NCBI GenBank assembly: GCA_030035585.1
Contig: CM057462.1
Coordinates: 114,261,234-114,325,233 of the forward strand
From: Dugong dugon
Lineage: Eukaryota; Chordata; Mammalia; Sirenia; Dugongidae
Direction of reading: 5' to 3'
Length of the DNA stretch: 64,000 bases
The position numbers and the translations under genes were made by a program. This document shows positions 32,901 through 44,800 of this stretch, piece after piece. The notes under the pieces are model-generated. The model worked only from the letters and a program-made list of their open reading frames with translations. It was not told the origin of the DNA and made no database searches. Within the stretch, counting starts at the first letter, position 1; each line of letters begins with the position of its first letter.

Positions 32901-33480
32901 AAGAAAGTATACTTGGCTGCTGTTGGATGTAGTGTTTGGTATATGTCTATGAAATCAAGTTGGATGATTGTAGCATTTAGCTCTTCTGTGTTTGTTGAGC
33001 TTCTTTCTGGATGTTCTGTCCTTCACCAAAAATGGTGTGTTGAAGTCTCCTACTACTATTGTGGAGCTGTCTATCTCTCTTCTCAATGCTGTTAGAGTTT
33101 GTTTTATGTATTTTGGAGCCCTGTCACTGGGTACATAAATATTTATTATGGTTATGTCCTCCTGGTGTATTTATCCTTTAATCATTGTATAGTGTCCTTC
33201 CTTATCCTTTGTGGTGGATTTTACTTTCAAGTCTATTTTTTCAGAGGTTAATATTGCCACTCCTGCTCTTTTTTCAGTGTTGTTTGCTTGATATATTTTT
33301 TTCCATCCTTTGAGTTTTAGTTTGTTTGTGTCTTTAAGTCTAAAGTGCATCTCTTGTAGGCAGCATATAGACAGATTGTGTTTTTTTTATCCAATCTGCC
33401 ACTCTCTGTCTCTTTATTGGTGCATTTAGTCCACTTACATTCAGCGTAATTATTGATAGGTGTGAGTTTAGTGCTGCCAT
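29985..33480 (-). pseudogene. L1 ORF2 (endonuclease-reverse transcriptase), broken
   Basis: Fragments in order on the minus strand: an endonuclease start around 33480-33320 ('NNYAECKWTKCTNKETESGR', diverged, frame-shifted), a linker, and a 331-codon open stretch (31812-30817). The stretch has RT motif A '[13 protein letters not shown]', '[12 protein letters not shown]' and the catalytic 'FADDMILY' (Asp codons 31398-31393). A 159-codon stretch (30468-29989) follows with the C-terminal Cys-rich knuckle 'CWRGCGETGTLIYCWWEC', where the usual His is Tyr (30073-30075). The RT core is intact in motif residues but stops and indels separate the pieces. ORF2 normally nicks target DNA and primes cDNA synthesis. 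Confidence 0.9.
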
Positions 33481-33966
33481 TTTGGCGTCTTTTTTTGTGT
33501 GTTGCTCCCAGTTTCTTTGTTCTACTTAATTTTCTGTGCTGAGTCATTTTTCCTTATGTATTTTCTTTACATCTTTTTCATTGTTGTTGATTTTCTGTTT
33601 GCTGAGTCTTTATATTTTTCTAGTTTTTTATTTTGACTTATAGAATTGTTAGTTTTCTTTGTGGTTACCTTAATATTTACCCCTATTTTTCTAAGGTTAT
33701 TCCATTGTTTTATTTCTTTATATCACCTTGACGTCCTCTCCATATGAAAAATCTATGTCTACATTTTTTAAGCCCCTCTTTTTTGTTTGAATATTGTCGT
33801 CTTTTACATATCGACATCTGTTTCCCTATTTTCAGTGTTTTAGCTTTGATTTATTTTTGTGACTTCCCTATCTGGGTTGATATCTTGTAGCTATGTCCTG
33901 TGTTGTAGTCTTGGGTTTTTATCTGATGTTATGAGTTTCTACCCAGAGGACTCCCTTTAGTATTTT

Positions 33967-34930
33967 TTATAATTTTGGTTTGGTTTTTGCAAATTCCCTA
34001 AACTTCTGTTTATCTGGAAATGCCCTAATTTCGCCATCATATTTGAGAGACGGTTTTATTGGATATATAACTCTTGGCTGGAAGTTTTTTTCCTTCAAGG
34101 CTTTATACGTGTCATCCCATTGTCTTCTTGCCTACATGGTTTCATCCTGAGTAGTCCAAGCTTATTCTTATTGACTCTCCTTTGTAGAGGACTTTTTGTT
34201 TATCGCTAGCCACTCTTAAAATTCTCTCTTTATCTTTGGTTTTGGCAAGTTTGATTATAATATGTATTGGTGACTTTCTTTTGGGATCTACCTTATGTGG
34301 GGTTTGATGAGCATCTTGGATAGATATCTTGTCATCTTTCATGATATCAGGGACGTTTTCTGCCAGCAAATCTTCAGCAATTCTCTCTGTATTTTCTGTT
34401 ATCCCCCCCTTGTGGTACTTCAATCACTGGCAGGTTATGCCTCTTGATAGAGTCCCGCATAATTCTTAGGGTTTCTTCATTTTTTTAATCCTTTTATCTA
34501 ATTTTTCCTCCTATAAGTTGGTGTCAAGTGCTTTATCTTCAATCTCACTAATTCTGACTTCCATTGCCTCAGTTTTGCTCCTGTGATTTTGTATTGAGTT
34601 GTCTAAATCTGAAATTTTGTTGTTAGTCTACTGGATTTCTGACTGTTATCTCTCTATGGATTCTTGCAGGCTGTTAAATTTGTCATTATGCTCTTCTCTT
34701 ATCTTTTAAATTCCCTCTATTGCGTTTTCTGCATTTTCTTAATTTCCTTCCTAATTTTTTGAAGAGTTCTGTATATTAATCTTTTGTATTCTGCCTCAGA
34801 TAATTCCAAGAAATTTTCTTCCTCTGGAAAATTTCTAAATTCTTTATTTTGGGGGCTTGCTGAAGCCTTTGTGGATTGCCTCTTTATGTGATTTGGTATT
34901 GACTGTTGTCTCCAAGCCTTCAATAAGTTA
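33967..34930 (-). pseudogene. L1 ORF1 (RNA-binding chaperone), broken
   Basis: N-terminal frame 34923-34717 is Lys/Glu-rich and coiled-coil-like ('EAEYKRLIYRTLQKIRKEIK'). Frame 34423-34142 carries the RNA-recognition region 'HIIIKLAKTKDKERILRVAS'. It is followed in the same strand by the C-terminal domain landmarks 'ALKEKNFQPRVIYP' and 'DGEIRAFPDKQKF' before a stop at 33967-33969. ORF1 proteins trimerise through the coiled coil and bind L1 RNA. Here the frames are separated by stops. Confidence 0.85.
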
Positions 34931-36274
34931 TTATATTTATTTTTTTTATGTGTGCTTACTGTGTCCTAGCTTCTTGTTTTGTTTTGATATGCCCACATAG
35001 GCTACTTGTATGAGCTAGTTTGATTATTGGCACCTTTGAATCTCTAATATCCTGTCACCAGGTGGTTGGATCTATTACTAGGTATGTGAGCTCAGGAGTT
35101 CACCCACTCCTCCTGTATGGATTCAGCTCAGGTGCCCAGGTAGATAGCCACCAAGTATGTGGTATAGGCTCTCAGTTACAGTCCTTGACAGGCATGGGTG
35201 ATTGGTGTAGGCACAGGCATCTAGCTGCAGGAGAAGGACACACTCTGAGCAAGGCAGTGGGCTGACGGCCACCCCTGAGTGTCCAGGAGGAAGCCTTGTC
35301 CCTGTTCCCTAGAGCATGCAGGTGGGTGGGTTTTGCCACCAGACTATGAGCACCCAAGACTGTTGGCTGTAAGGACTGGGGGATACCTCTTATTCATGGC
35401 TCTCTCTCGTAGGTGGCTAGGTGGCATGTGTGGAGCCACTAGTCCTCAGGCCCCTGAGGACTGCTTAATGGGCAGAGCAGTGTCAAATGTCAAGAACCTG
35501 CTACTTCACAGCTGAAACCGTTGAAGTTAGACTTCTGGTATATACCCTGTTGAACTGTGGTAATGAGGGCCTGCGCTGTTGAGATGGGCCCACACAAGTC
35601 TATGCAGGAGGAAGGGCACTCAAAGTCCGTGGATCCCTTCTGCTTGTGCCTAAACAAAGGAGCTGTGCTTACCCTTGGTTCCTGGCTTAGGGGAGCCGGC
35701 AGTTTATTTTTTCCCGTTTGTTAATTTGTTCAGTCTCCAAGGCAGGGAGAATGGCTCCGGGCGTGTGACAGATCCTACTTCCGGCCCAGGGGACTTGGCA
35801 ATTGCTGGAGCTGGTCTAGGACCTAGTGCAGAGCAGGGAGCGGGGAGGTAAAAGGGAGAGAGGTTTTTCCCTAAGAGGGGTGTTCTTGATCTGCATGGTA
35901 TGCCATACACAAGTACTTATCTTTCATGGAGGGCTACTTCTCACTGGTTCTCCATGAGCGTGTAGACTCTCAGCGGCTAGGTCTCTCCTGGTGTGGAAAA
36001 CACGCCTCTTGAGCATGGCTGCTTGCCTGCCTCACCGCTCACCCCCGAGCTGATCAGGCCTGAAGAGCTCAGGCTCCTACCAGGTCAGGTCTGGCAATTC
36101 CTCGCTGCTTCCAAACCGTTTCTCCCACTTAGTCTGGTTCCTCAACTCTGCTTTTCATATTCAGGGCCCCCAGATTGCCATATATATAATTGAATCACTT
36201 GTTTTTCTGGGTCTTTGTTGTAAAAGGGTCTACTGGAAGCTTCTGACTGCTCCGCCATCTTGGTTCCACCTCGC
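34931..36274 (-). promoter_or_regulatory. L1 5' UTR / internal promoter region
   Basis: This 1.3-kb leader is more GC- and CpG-rich than the surrounding DNA, typical of L1 internal promoters. Short plus-strand frames inside it (for example 35020-35515, 35993-36193) reflect this composition and have no domains. Its first bases carry the YY1-like site listed separately. Confidence 0.75.
36252..36261 (-). promoter_or_regulatory. YY1-like site at L1 5' end
   Basis: The minus strand reads AAGATGGCGG at positions +14 to +23 of the element, counting from 36274. In human L1 a YY1 site of this core at about +13 to +21 directs accurate transcription start, so the same arrangement is seen here. Confidence 0.75.
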
Positions 36275-36293
36275 ATAAATGGAAGAAAATCTT
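36275..36293. repeat. L1 target-site duplication, right copy
   Basis: 'ataaatggaagaaaatctt', one mismatch with 28713-28731. Confidence 0.93.
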
Positions 36294-36715
36294 AAAGTAG
36301 TAGATGGAAGTAATGTTGTTAATCAGCTGACTTTAAAATAGGGAGATTATTCTGGATTATTCAGGTGAGTCCAATGGAATCACAAGGGTCTTTAAATGTG
36401 AAAGAGGGGGTCAGAAGAGTCAGTTTCAGATGATACAATGTGAAAATGGCTTGACTGGCTCTTACTAGCTTTGAAGATAGAAGGGGGCTATGAACTAAGA
36501 AATGTGTGCAGCCTCTAGAATTTGGAAAAGACAAGAAAACAGATTCTTGAGTAAAGTCGTGAGAAAGGGTCTCAGCCTGGCTGACACCTTGATTTTAACC
36601 CAGTGAGACTCATTTCAGACTTCCAACCCCCAAAACTGTAAGATAATAAATTTATGGTGTTTTAAGCCATTACGCTTGTGATAATGTGTTACAGCAGCAA
36701 TGGGAAACTAATACA
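36294..36715 (+). mobile_element. MLT1-like LTR, middle level of nest (right part)
   Basis: It continues the LTR interrupted at 28731: 'ttaatcagctgactttaaaa', 'gggagattattctggatt', 'ccaatggaatcacaagggtc', 'ccttgattttaacccagtg', 'ataataaatttatggtg' (polyadenylation-like) and the end 'gaaactaataca'. Confidence 0.8.
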
Positions 36716-36823
36716 ATCCATTAATTCCATCTGCAAAGTTCTTTTTACCATGTAATGTAGTATATTCACACGTTCTAGGGAGTAGGATGTGGAAATCTTT
36801 TAGGGGGCATTGTATGGCTTGCC
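36716..36823 (-). mobile_element. MLT1-like LTR, outer level of nest (right part)
   Basis: It continues the antisense LTR left at 28522. Joining the two flanks restores the normal LTR order across the junction. No clear 5-bp TSD is seen around the inner LTR. Confidence 0.65.
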
Positions 36824-36939
36824 ATATTTGCTGAGGGACTGGATGGGATTAACATTGTTAGTAAGAGACCAACAATACGAGTAATAGAATCAACAGCAGT
36901 AGACAGTAACCACTTTCTACTGTTTTTGGAAGGCTTGTT

Positions 36940-37112
36940 ACATGCTAGGTGCTCTATATTTGGGGTTTTAATATTGTATGTGGGATTGGTTTCATTCTCT
37001 CTATTTTCCAGATGTGGAAACTGAGGATCAGAGGGTTTAATTAATTTGCATAGTCAATAGTTGGCACAAGTAAAATGTTAATCTTGGATTTTCAAATCCA
37101 ACACTCCTCCCC
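36940..37112 (-). mobile_element. MIR SINE
   Basis: Antisense MIR: 'gttacatgctaggtgctc', 'ttccagatgtggaaactgag', 'aattaatttgcatagtcaat' and 'cttggattttcaaatcc'. Confidence 0.65.
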
Positions 37113-37457
37113 TTTTAAAAAATATTCACCTATTGCTTATGGCAAAGAAAACAAATAGAATGATAAAATTTCTCTCTGCCCCAATCCCTTTTTTTTGTTT
37201 TTCTATTATAACAATAGCCTTTGAGCCTTGAAATGTCAAATCAAAATTGAAAGGTAAAAATGGCCATGGATAGATCATACGGTCAGTGGATCAAAAAAGT
37301 AAAAACAAATCAAATAATCTCATTATTATTCTAAAATTAAAAAAAATAAATATAAGAGAAATACAAACACCGGATTTCCTTCTAGGGGCTGTGAAGTGTC
37401 AATAACCCATGCCTCTTCAAATTATACAAGTTGCCCTGGAACTGAATTAGATCTGCA

Positions 37458-37646
37458 AATAAACAAAAAAAAAACCAAAAAACGAAAAACCAAACCTGTT
37501 GCCGTCGAGTTGATTCCGACTTACAGCGGCCCTATAGGACAGAGCAGAACTGCCCCAGAGAGTTTCCAAAGAGCACCTGGTAGATTCAAACTGCCAACCT
37601 TTTGGTTGGCAGTTGTAGCACTTAACTACTACGCCACCAGAATTCC
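37458..37646 (-). mobile_element. AfroSINE with TSD
   Basis: Antisense, from the A-rich tail through 'gttgccgtcgagttgattcc' to 'cgccaccagaattcc'. It is flanked by 'agatctgca' (37449-37457) and 'agatttgca' (37647-37655). It retains several CpGs and is among the least diverged copies. Confidence 0.93.
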
Positions 37647-37655
37647 AGATTTGCA

Positions 37656-39978
37656 GACAGAGGAGGTTAATTATGAAATTAATATTCTTGCAATTGATTA
37701 TCACTGGGCCAAGGTGAAGAAAAATTCTGAAAAATAATAAATTCAGAGTAAGTATAGCCACATGAAAAACCTGCATCAAGTTGTTACGGCAACTCATAGA
37801 AATTCTCTCAAAAAAGATGGCTACAGCCACAGAATTGCATTACTTAGTTATTACAATTAAAGTGACATTTATCATGATGGGCAGAGGTATTCTTCCATTC
37901 AGACTGGAGCGCTGAAAAATCATGACATCCCCCTCAGTCTTTCCTGTGTCTGCTGAGTCACATATTATTTGTCTTCATGGCACCATTGATATCCTCAGTA
38001 ACCAGCAATCTGTAAAATCCACCCAACCACTGAACAAAGATCCTTCTCAGAGCAGCTAACAGATTATGTGTCAACTTACTCCTGCCTCTGATATTCTGCC
38101 AGATCCACTGTATAGGGAACTTTATAGATATCTAAAGGCTGCCTTTCATTTGTAATCTTTTTATTCAGAGCATAATATTTCTGATATGTACTTCAGCTAC
38201 TGGAAATTTTCTGTTACCAAACAAAAGGTCTACAAAGTCTTACTGCAATTTTTCTAACTGCGTCTTGTTACTCAGTGCTCTTTTAAAAAATCTTCAGACC
38301 TTCCTTAATGAAACTTTCTATAAATATACTTTTTATATTGAAATATAGTCACTGTTTACATATAGTTTTAGATTACCCTCCCTCCTTTCACGTGTACATG
38401 TCTGATATGGAAGTATATTATTGCTTATCAGGTTTGTAAGATTGAACCTAACTCAGGATTTCTTGAGCCTGACCAAGGAGTCCAGGCGAATGACAAGTCC
38501 TATTCAAAGCTTGTGACTTGTGGTCATCTTGAACAGATATATGCATACTGAGAATAACGCATATTAATTCAAACAGAAAAACTCCTTCCAGTCATTCTTA
38601 AATGGCTCAGTTCCTCTTCTTGGTGGTCATTTGGCTTTTTTTCAGAAATACTCATGTCTCAGTAAATTTCTTTGGATTTATAGACAAGAGAACCAGAAGC
38701 TCAGAAATGAATATGACTGGCTAAGTATAAATTGTGAAATTCAGGACTTTTAAATTTTCATTATAGTTTCTGTGAGAGTTTGTAAATTAGAACATATCTT
38801 CTGGCCTTGTTTCTGAGCACAGCTTGTTGGACCTTTAAGCAGGTCACTCCATTCAACAAAAACATGTTGATTTTGATCCATCACATTTGATGATTACGAT
38901 TTCCTAAGTTCTCTGGCCATCTCAGTCAAACAAGATTATGTCCATTGTGCAAGCAGATACTGCCCAACAAATCTATACAGCTGGGAGAGCCAAACTCACT
39001 TCCTATGAAATTGTGCCAGTGGGTAGAATATTCTAAAGCCTTGCATTTTTTACAATTATGAATTCAATTCCATTAGACTGTCCAGTGCACTGCTTTTGTC
39101 TTTAAACATTAGAATGTGTGACGGGTAACATCAGTAGTTGAAGAGACAATGAAGGACAGGATATTTGCTTCCTCATTCTACATGAATCTCAAAGACTAGC
39201 ACAAGCGATGTTTTGTTTTATGAAGATCCAAGAGGCAGGGTATCTGGAAGTCTATAGTGTATGATATTTCCTAGTGTACAATTCCTTCTCAGGGTAGCTC
39301 TGCATTCTTCCCGAGCCACATTTGTGTTGCAGCTTTCTTTGCCTGGATGTCCTCTTGTTTCCGGCTTGAAAATGATGCCCTCAGCATATTCCCCACTGTC
39401 TCTGATGCAGGCACTCAGCCTCTCCCTGTGACCCCATCAGGTTACATCACTGGGTTATTGTCATTCTGTTGGCATCTGGGGAGAAGACACCAAGTGTCCT
39501 GTACCTAAATGCTCCAGAAAATGATGATGAGACGGCAAAGTGTCAGTGAGTCATTTTGGGAAATGATTTTCCTGTAAGTAATAAGGAGAAATGTGTTGTT
39601 GCAGATTATAAACTTAACCTAACCATACTGCCAAGACCCCAACTATGTAAAGTATACCTGGCAGTTTTTGAAAGAAGAGATGAACTCAGTGGGGTTCCTG
39701 GGTATTATGTATCCAATTTTAAACAGATTTTTGAGGAGAAAATATATGATTTGGCTATTTCAAAGAGTTTGAGGGACTTAAGAAAAATATATTTTATTTG
39801 TAAATGTTTAAACTTTTGAATATTCTGCCTGTATTTCCTGCATTTTATTTATTTCTATTACCCTTGCTGATCAACTTATCTTCTTCCTTAAGTGCTTATT
39901 AGGAATCATTTTACAGCATTAAAAACAAAATTCTTACCATCCCTCCACCCAAGCACAATTAACTTCTCAGTATGATAT
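37656..39978. other. Unassigned unique sequence
   Basis: This 2.3-kb stretch has no recognised repeat or gene. An 87-codon plus-strand frame at 39556-39819 has no domain. Confidence 0.45.
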
Positions 39979-40402
39979 TGTTATGGATTGAATTGTAGCC
40001 CCAAAAATATGTGTTGTAAATTGTACTACACCTGTGGTTATAATTCCATTTGGGAATAGGGTTTTATTTGTTATGTTAATGAGGCATATTAGTGTAGGTT
40101 GTGTCTTAAATCAATCTCTTTTGAGATATAAAAGGGCAGATTAAGCAAGCAGCAAGCAAGCACAGAGGGAGGAAGATAGATGCCATGCCACATGAAAATC
40201 GCCAAGGAGCGAAGGAGTAGAAACTGAAAAGAAACAAGGACATTTCCCTAGAGTAGGCAGAGAGAGAGAGAGAGCCTTCCCCTAGAGATGGCACCCTGAA
40301 TTCAGACTTATAGGTTCCCAAACTGTAAGAATATAAATTTTTGTTCATTAAAGCCACCTGCTTGTGGTATTTCCATCATAGCAGCACTAGATAACTAAGA
40401 CA
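39979..40402 (+). mobile_element. MaLR/ERVL-type solo LTR, short subfamily
   Basis: The sense copy starts 'tgttatggattgaattgtag' and ends 'agataactaagaca'. TATAAAAG is at 40127-40134, and it has 'aagcaagcagcaagcaagc' tetranucleotide repeats and a 'cattaaagcc' 3' region. This is the clearest sense copy of the family also found inverted at 6795 and 10609. The flanks agree at only 3/5. Confidence 0.8.
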
Positions 40403-42308
40403 GATCCTATCTAGAATTTATTTGTATTATAAATGTTTTTATATAGGTGTAATAAAAACCCATAACTTGTTAAGATATCAACTCTTATTATCTCTGGTCC
40501 CAGTGAAAATCTTTCTTCTTCCTGGGGGAAAATTTTCTATTCCATCTGCACGCTATCTAATGCCAGCCATGATTATATGGTAAAACTGGTATGTGTAATA
40601 AGCAAGTAATTTTTCCATTTCTTCCACTACTCTAAGTAAGTATCAGGGGACGGTATGTTGTTATAGAGGCAACCACAACACTTTGCAAGACTGCTTCAAA
40701 TAAGAATGCTCTTGAGGTGAGTAGAGCGATATTCTTAAAGAATATTATACACAGACAATGTGTTTTTATAGAGAGATACACTTTTGTGAAAAAGCTGTTG
40801 TATATACTAATAACTTTTGTTTCATCCTTGAGGAGGAACTATTTTAATAAAAAGTTAAGTCTTTTAAAATATTCTTTTAGAAAGGGCTATCACAGACCCT
40901 GCATTCTATCTTTTAAGGCAGGGCAGTGCACATAACAATGATTAAACCCTGCAGGCGTGGGGATGTTTGGGTGCTTAGTGGATAAGATAAAGTTAATTAA
41001 TGCCTCTAACATGGGAAATACATTTTAAATAAAACAAATTTTGATTTTGGAACTTGGTGCCAAGGGCTGTCACTGAAGGTGGAAACACATGGCCACGACT
41101 AACATCTGGTTAAGGGCAGCAAAGTTTTAAAATCTTAATGCTTCCTGGCACAAACTGAGCTCTGAGAGGGGAAATGAAGGAATTATCCTTTCTTGGTACC
41201 CCTGAGTACTGCATTATCAAGGGCTTTATGGTGGTTTTATACCTCTTCAAGAGGACTGTTACTCTATTTCTCTACAACAGTTTTTATGTTTCTTAATGTA
41301 CATCAGTGTGGAAGGAATATCTAACTAACCTGTTTATCAAGATCATAAAATAATTTTTTTCCTCTTAAAATCGTGTTATAAAAAACTGAATCTTTTTACC
41401 ACTTTATTGCTGGAAGTGTTTTCAAAATTGCTTTCTTTTTTTCTTTTTGTGAACTGTTATTTTCTTTTTAAAAAAATGTATTAGCCATTTCACTCATCCT
41501 TTCTCATTAAGGAAAAAAGCAAGCTCCCAAATTCTCCACAGGGAATTTAATCCTAAATCTACCTGCAAAATCTAGTACCAAGTACAGTTGTATAGTTTTC
41601 CTGTGCATAATTGGAGATGAATCTCTATAGCTACATTGTAAGAGAATTACTACAAAGGTTTAAAAGTTACAAATTGGCAGTAAGCCAATCATGTAAAAGA
41701 CCCATTCCTATTCCTGTTCTAATTCTGCCTAAAATGCTTGTTTTACTCCAAGAACATGAGCACATTGTAATAAACATGCATACCCTAAGGAATTTGCGCT
41801 GCTGTAACTTTTTAAGGCTTGCTGGGTTTATCAAGTGATGGATAATGCGTATCTATTAAGATGGGCTAGTTATGCTGTAGTAACAAAGTAGTCTTAAATT
41901 CTCATTAGCTGATTCACTAAAGTTTATTTCTCTCCTAATGCTGGTCAGCCAGGACCTCTGCCCATGGCAGTTACTCAGGGATCCAAACTACAGAGGTTCT
42001 ATCTGAACTGTGTTTCCATCACCACTGAGGCAGAGGGAAGGAAATGTGGTGAATCTGGAGCTGGATCTTGGGCCTGGACGTGTTTCATTCCTTCTCACAT
42101 TTCTTTAGACAAGTCAAGTAATAGACTCATGCCTAACTTCAGTGGGGACAGGAGATCAAGACATTTGGTGAATAGGACTAATGATGATGATAGCATAATA
42201 CCTATATATGTGTGCGTATGAATATGAATCTAGGAGAGAAAGCAAGCAAGTCGACAAGTATAACAGAAGTTGCAGACAAATTTCATGGACTATAGAGGTT
42301 AAAGTTTT
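40403..42308. other. Unassigned unique sequence
   Basis: AT-rich. No recognised repeat or gene. Frames at 40717-40935 and 41611-41838 have no domains. Confidence 0.45.
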
Positions 42309-43440
42309 TTTTAATTTTAGAACAGTTTTATTAAAGTAAAATTGTGAAGATGGTACAGAGAATTCCCATATACTCCCTGAACTCTCTGTACCCAGTTCCC
42401 CTCTTATTAGCATTTTGTGTGGCACATTTGTTACAATTAATGAAAGGATATTGATTCACTATTATTAACTAAGGAGCCCTGGTGACGCAGTGGTTAAGAG
42501 TTCAGCTACTAACCAAAGGGTCAGCAGATTGAATCCACCAGCCACTCCTTGGAAACCCTATGGGGCAGTTCTACTCTGTCCTATAAGGTCGCTATGAGTT
42601 GGAATCGACTCGACAGCAATGGGTTTGTTTGTTTGTTTTTTGGTTTTATTATTAACTAAAGTCCATGCTTTATTCAGATTGCCTTAATTTTCACCTAATG
42701 TTGATTTTCTGTTCCAGGATTCCATCCAGCATACTATATTACATTTATTAGCTATGTCTTCTTAGGCTCCTCTTGGCTGTCACGGTTTTTCACACTTTCC
42801 TTATTTTTGATGACATTGATAGTTTTCAGGAGTATTGGTCACGTATTTTATAGACTCTCTCTCAGTTGGGGTATTTTTCTCATACTTAGCCTGGGGTTTT
42901 GGGTGTTTGAGAGGAAGACCACAAAGGTAAAGTGTCATTTTCATCATACCATATCGTATATCATATAAAAGGTATGCACTGTCAACATGACTTACGACTG
43001 TTGATGCTGACCTTGATTATCTGAATGAAGTAGTGTTTGTCAAGTGTCTCCACTGTAAAATTACTCTTTTTTCTACTTTTCCACACTGCACCTTTGAAAG
43101 GAAGTTGCCATTCATAGCCCATACTTAAGGAGTGGAGAGTTTTGTTCCATCTTCTTTAGGAGTATCTACATAATTTATTTGAAATTCTTCTGCACAGAAG
43201 ATTTGTCTTTTAATATATATATGTTAGTATGAATTTATGGGTATTTATTTTATACTTTGAGTTATAATCCAACACTTTTATGTTGTTGCTGAAATTGTTC
43301 CAGCTTTGGTCATTGGGAACTCTTTTAGTTGGCTCCTGTGTCCCTTTCACGTACCTCCATCATCATCATTTTTTTTTTTTTTTAGAGCTTACTTTTTGGC
43401 ACGCTGGTAGAGAGTATCCTCTAGAAAGTTGAGTTAGTAG
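42309..43440 (-). mobile_element. Old L1M 3' UTR, interrupted by AfroSINE
   Basis: The ancient L1M order is visible over about 950 bp: 'gtacagagaattcccatata', 'cacatttgttacaattaatg', 'ttctgttccaggattcc', 'gttccagctttggtcattgg', 'ggctcctgtgtccctttc' and a poly-T at 43371-43383. The AfroSINE at 42473-42647 splits it. Confidence 0.7.
42473..42647 (+). mobile_element. AfroSINE with perfect 12-bp TSD
   Basis: Complete copy: head 'ggagccctggtgacgcagtg', 'ccaccagccactccttgg', 'gagttggaatcgactcgac' and a (GTTT)n tail. Perfect TSD 'attattaactaa' (42461-42472 and 42648-42659). Good reference copy of the short subfamily. Confidence 0.96.
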
Positions 43441-44639
43441 TCTAAATGTTCCATCTGTTAAAATAACTTGAGTTATTTCATGCTTCTCTTTTTCACTCTG
43501 CTGCCTGATCTTTTCTTTCTAGGAAAGATAGTAAGGTATCAGAATGCCTGTCAGATAAGTCGATCACTTAAAACTGTCATTGACTTGAAGTACAGTGACT
43601 TAAACAACAAAAATCCTTTTCCTAGAAGAGATTCCAGGTTCCAAAAGGGAAAAGATGCTGCCATGCTGGCTGAGCATGGCTAACTGAGACAGTCGTTTCT
43701 GTCCTATAGAGACTGTCTTCTTCACAGCAGTGTTTGTAGGAATAACAATCAAATGGTCTCTTCTACCATCTAGAAGTTTCCAGAAAAAGAGCACCTAACC
43801 TATATTAAATATTTAGTGCACTGAATACTTTTTGTCCCTAATATAACATGACATTTTTTTTAGATTTAGATTCTGTATAAGGTGCATCAGCAGTGCCATT
43901 CAATCTATTATGCAAAATAATGATAGTTTTTTATATTTGCTCTGGAGAGCTAAGGTAAGTTTTAGAACCCATTTCAGGATTTTTGTCATATGATAATAGC
44001 GGAGAACGATCTCTCGCTTGCGCTATTGCTCTCTCTGTTACAAAGAAATTAATTGCTAAAAGCTGTTCATATAAATGAAAGGCTCTTTATCAAATATGCA
44101 CTTCAACTGGGATTTGGTTTTGTTGCCAGTAGCATGGTCTGTCACTGTCAGCTTGGGTCATAAAACCTTTGGATAACTGGTAGACGGTAATCACCACCAA
44201 TCTGGGCTAGATTTTTTAATTGTCGGTTCAGACCTAGAGAGCTCCAACTTTCTCTCCATCTCCCAGCAGATTTCCTGAGGCATGGGAATATCACTGCCAC
44301 TGGAATACATAATTTCTCGTGCACAAATATTAGAACTATACTAAAGGGGCATGAGATAAAATGACTTCGATTTTGACTGAGATAAGGGACATCAAGTGGA
44401 AAGTGAGGAACAGTCAGAACAGTGGGATTCCTTGTTTACAGGCAAAATAATTCAAAACTACTTCACGCCGGAGGGTGCTCTTGGAATTGGGTGAGAACAG
44501 ATAAGGGCTAGCAATAGCCTCTCAGGCCTGCAAGCAAACATTTCTGGAGAGATTATCTTCCATTTGTGCTGTAAAAGCACAAGAAATGTGGCAGACTGTG
44601 CAGTACCAGTTGGTTGGTTTCTTCCATAGCTGAAGCCCA
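43441..44639. other. Unassigned unique sequence
   Basis: No repeat or gene is recognised. Around 43,995-44,035 is a small CpG-containing stretch ('agaacgatctctcgcttgcg'). Confidence 0.4.
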
Positions 44640-44800
44640 CATCATTAAGAGCCTTGAAAATGAAACAGACCACTTTAAATCGGTTACTAAATTGTGCTAG
44701 CAGCCAGCACAGGGGAACAAAAGTTTTGGGGAAATGTGTTCTTGGCGGCATATGCTGCCTTGTAAGAGGGTATGATTTCCACACCAAGACGAAAATTCTC
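44640..44800. mobile_element. Possible ancient CR1/L3-like fragment
   Basis: 'aagagccttgaaaatgaaac' and 'gcagccagcacaggggaac', with 'gaaatgtgttcttggcggc' following, resemble the order of old CR1-clade LINE remnants. Weak assignment. Confidence 0.3.

Larger units (their letters stand above)
28732..36274 (-). mobile_element. Near-full-length L1 LINE
   Basis: A 7,543-bp L1 on the minus strand is flanked by a 19-bp TSD. From its 5' end (36274) it has a 5' UTR of about 1.3 kb beginning with a YY1-like site, ORF1 (about 34930-33967), and an intergenic spacer. ORF2 follows (about 33480-29985), then an unusually long 3' UTR of about 1.25 kb and a degenerate poly-A tail (T-rich at 28731-28756). Both ORFs carry stops and frameshifts. 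The complete 5' end and clean TSD show a single full-length retrotransposition event. Compared with the copy at 62650-64000 it lacks about 35 bp before the tail and about 20 bp near 29985. Confidence 0.92.

Noticed and set aside
32210-33095. Hydrophobic plus-strand frames (up to 130 codons) that look like membrane proteins
   Set aside because: They lie opposite L1 ORF2 on the minus strand. The T-rich complement of A-rich L1 coding DNA gives Phe/Leu/Ser-rich shadows.
28057-36823. Possible intact endogenous retrovirus between two LTRs
   Set aside because: The DNA between the LTR parts is an L1 LINE. The LTR pieces are in opposite orientations and are split solo LTRs, with no gag, pol or env of retroviral type.
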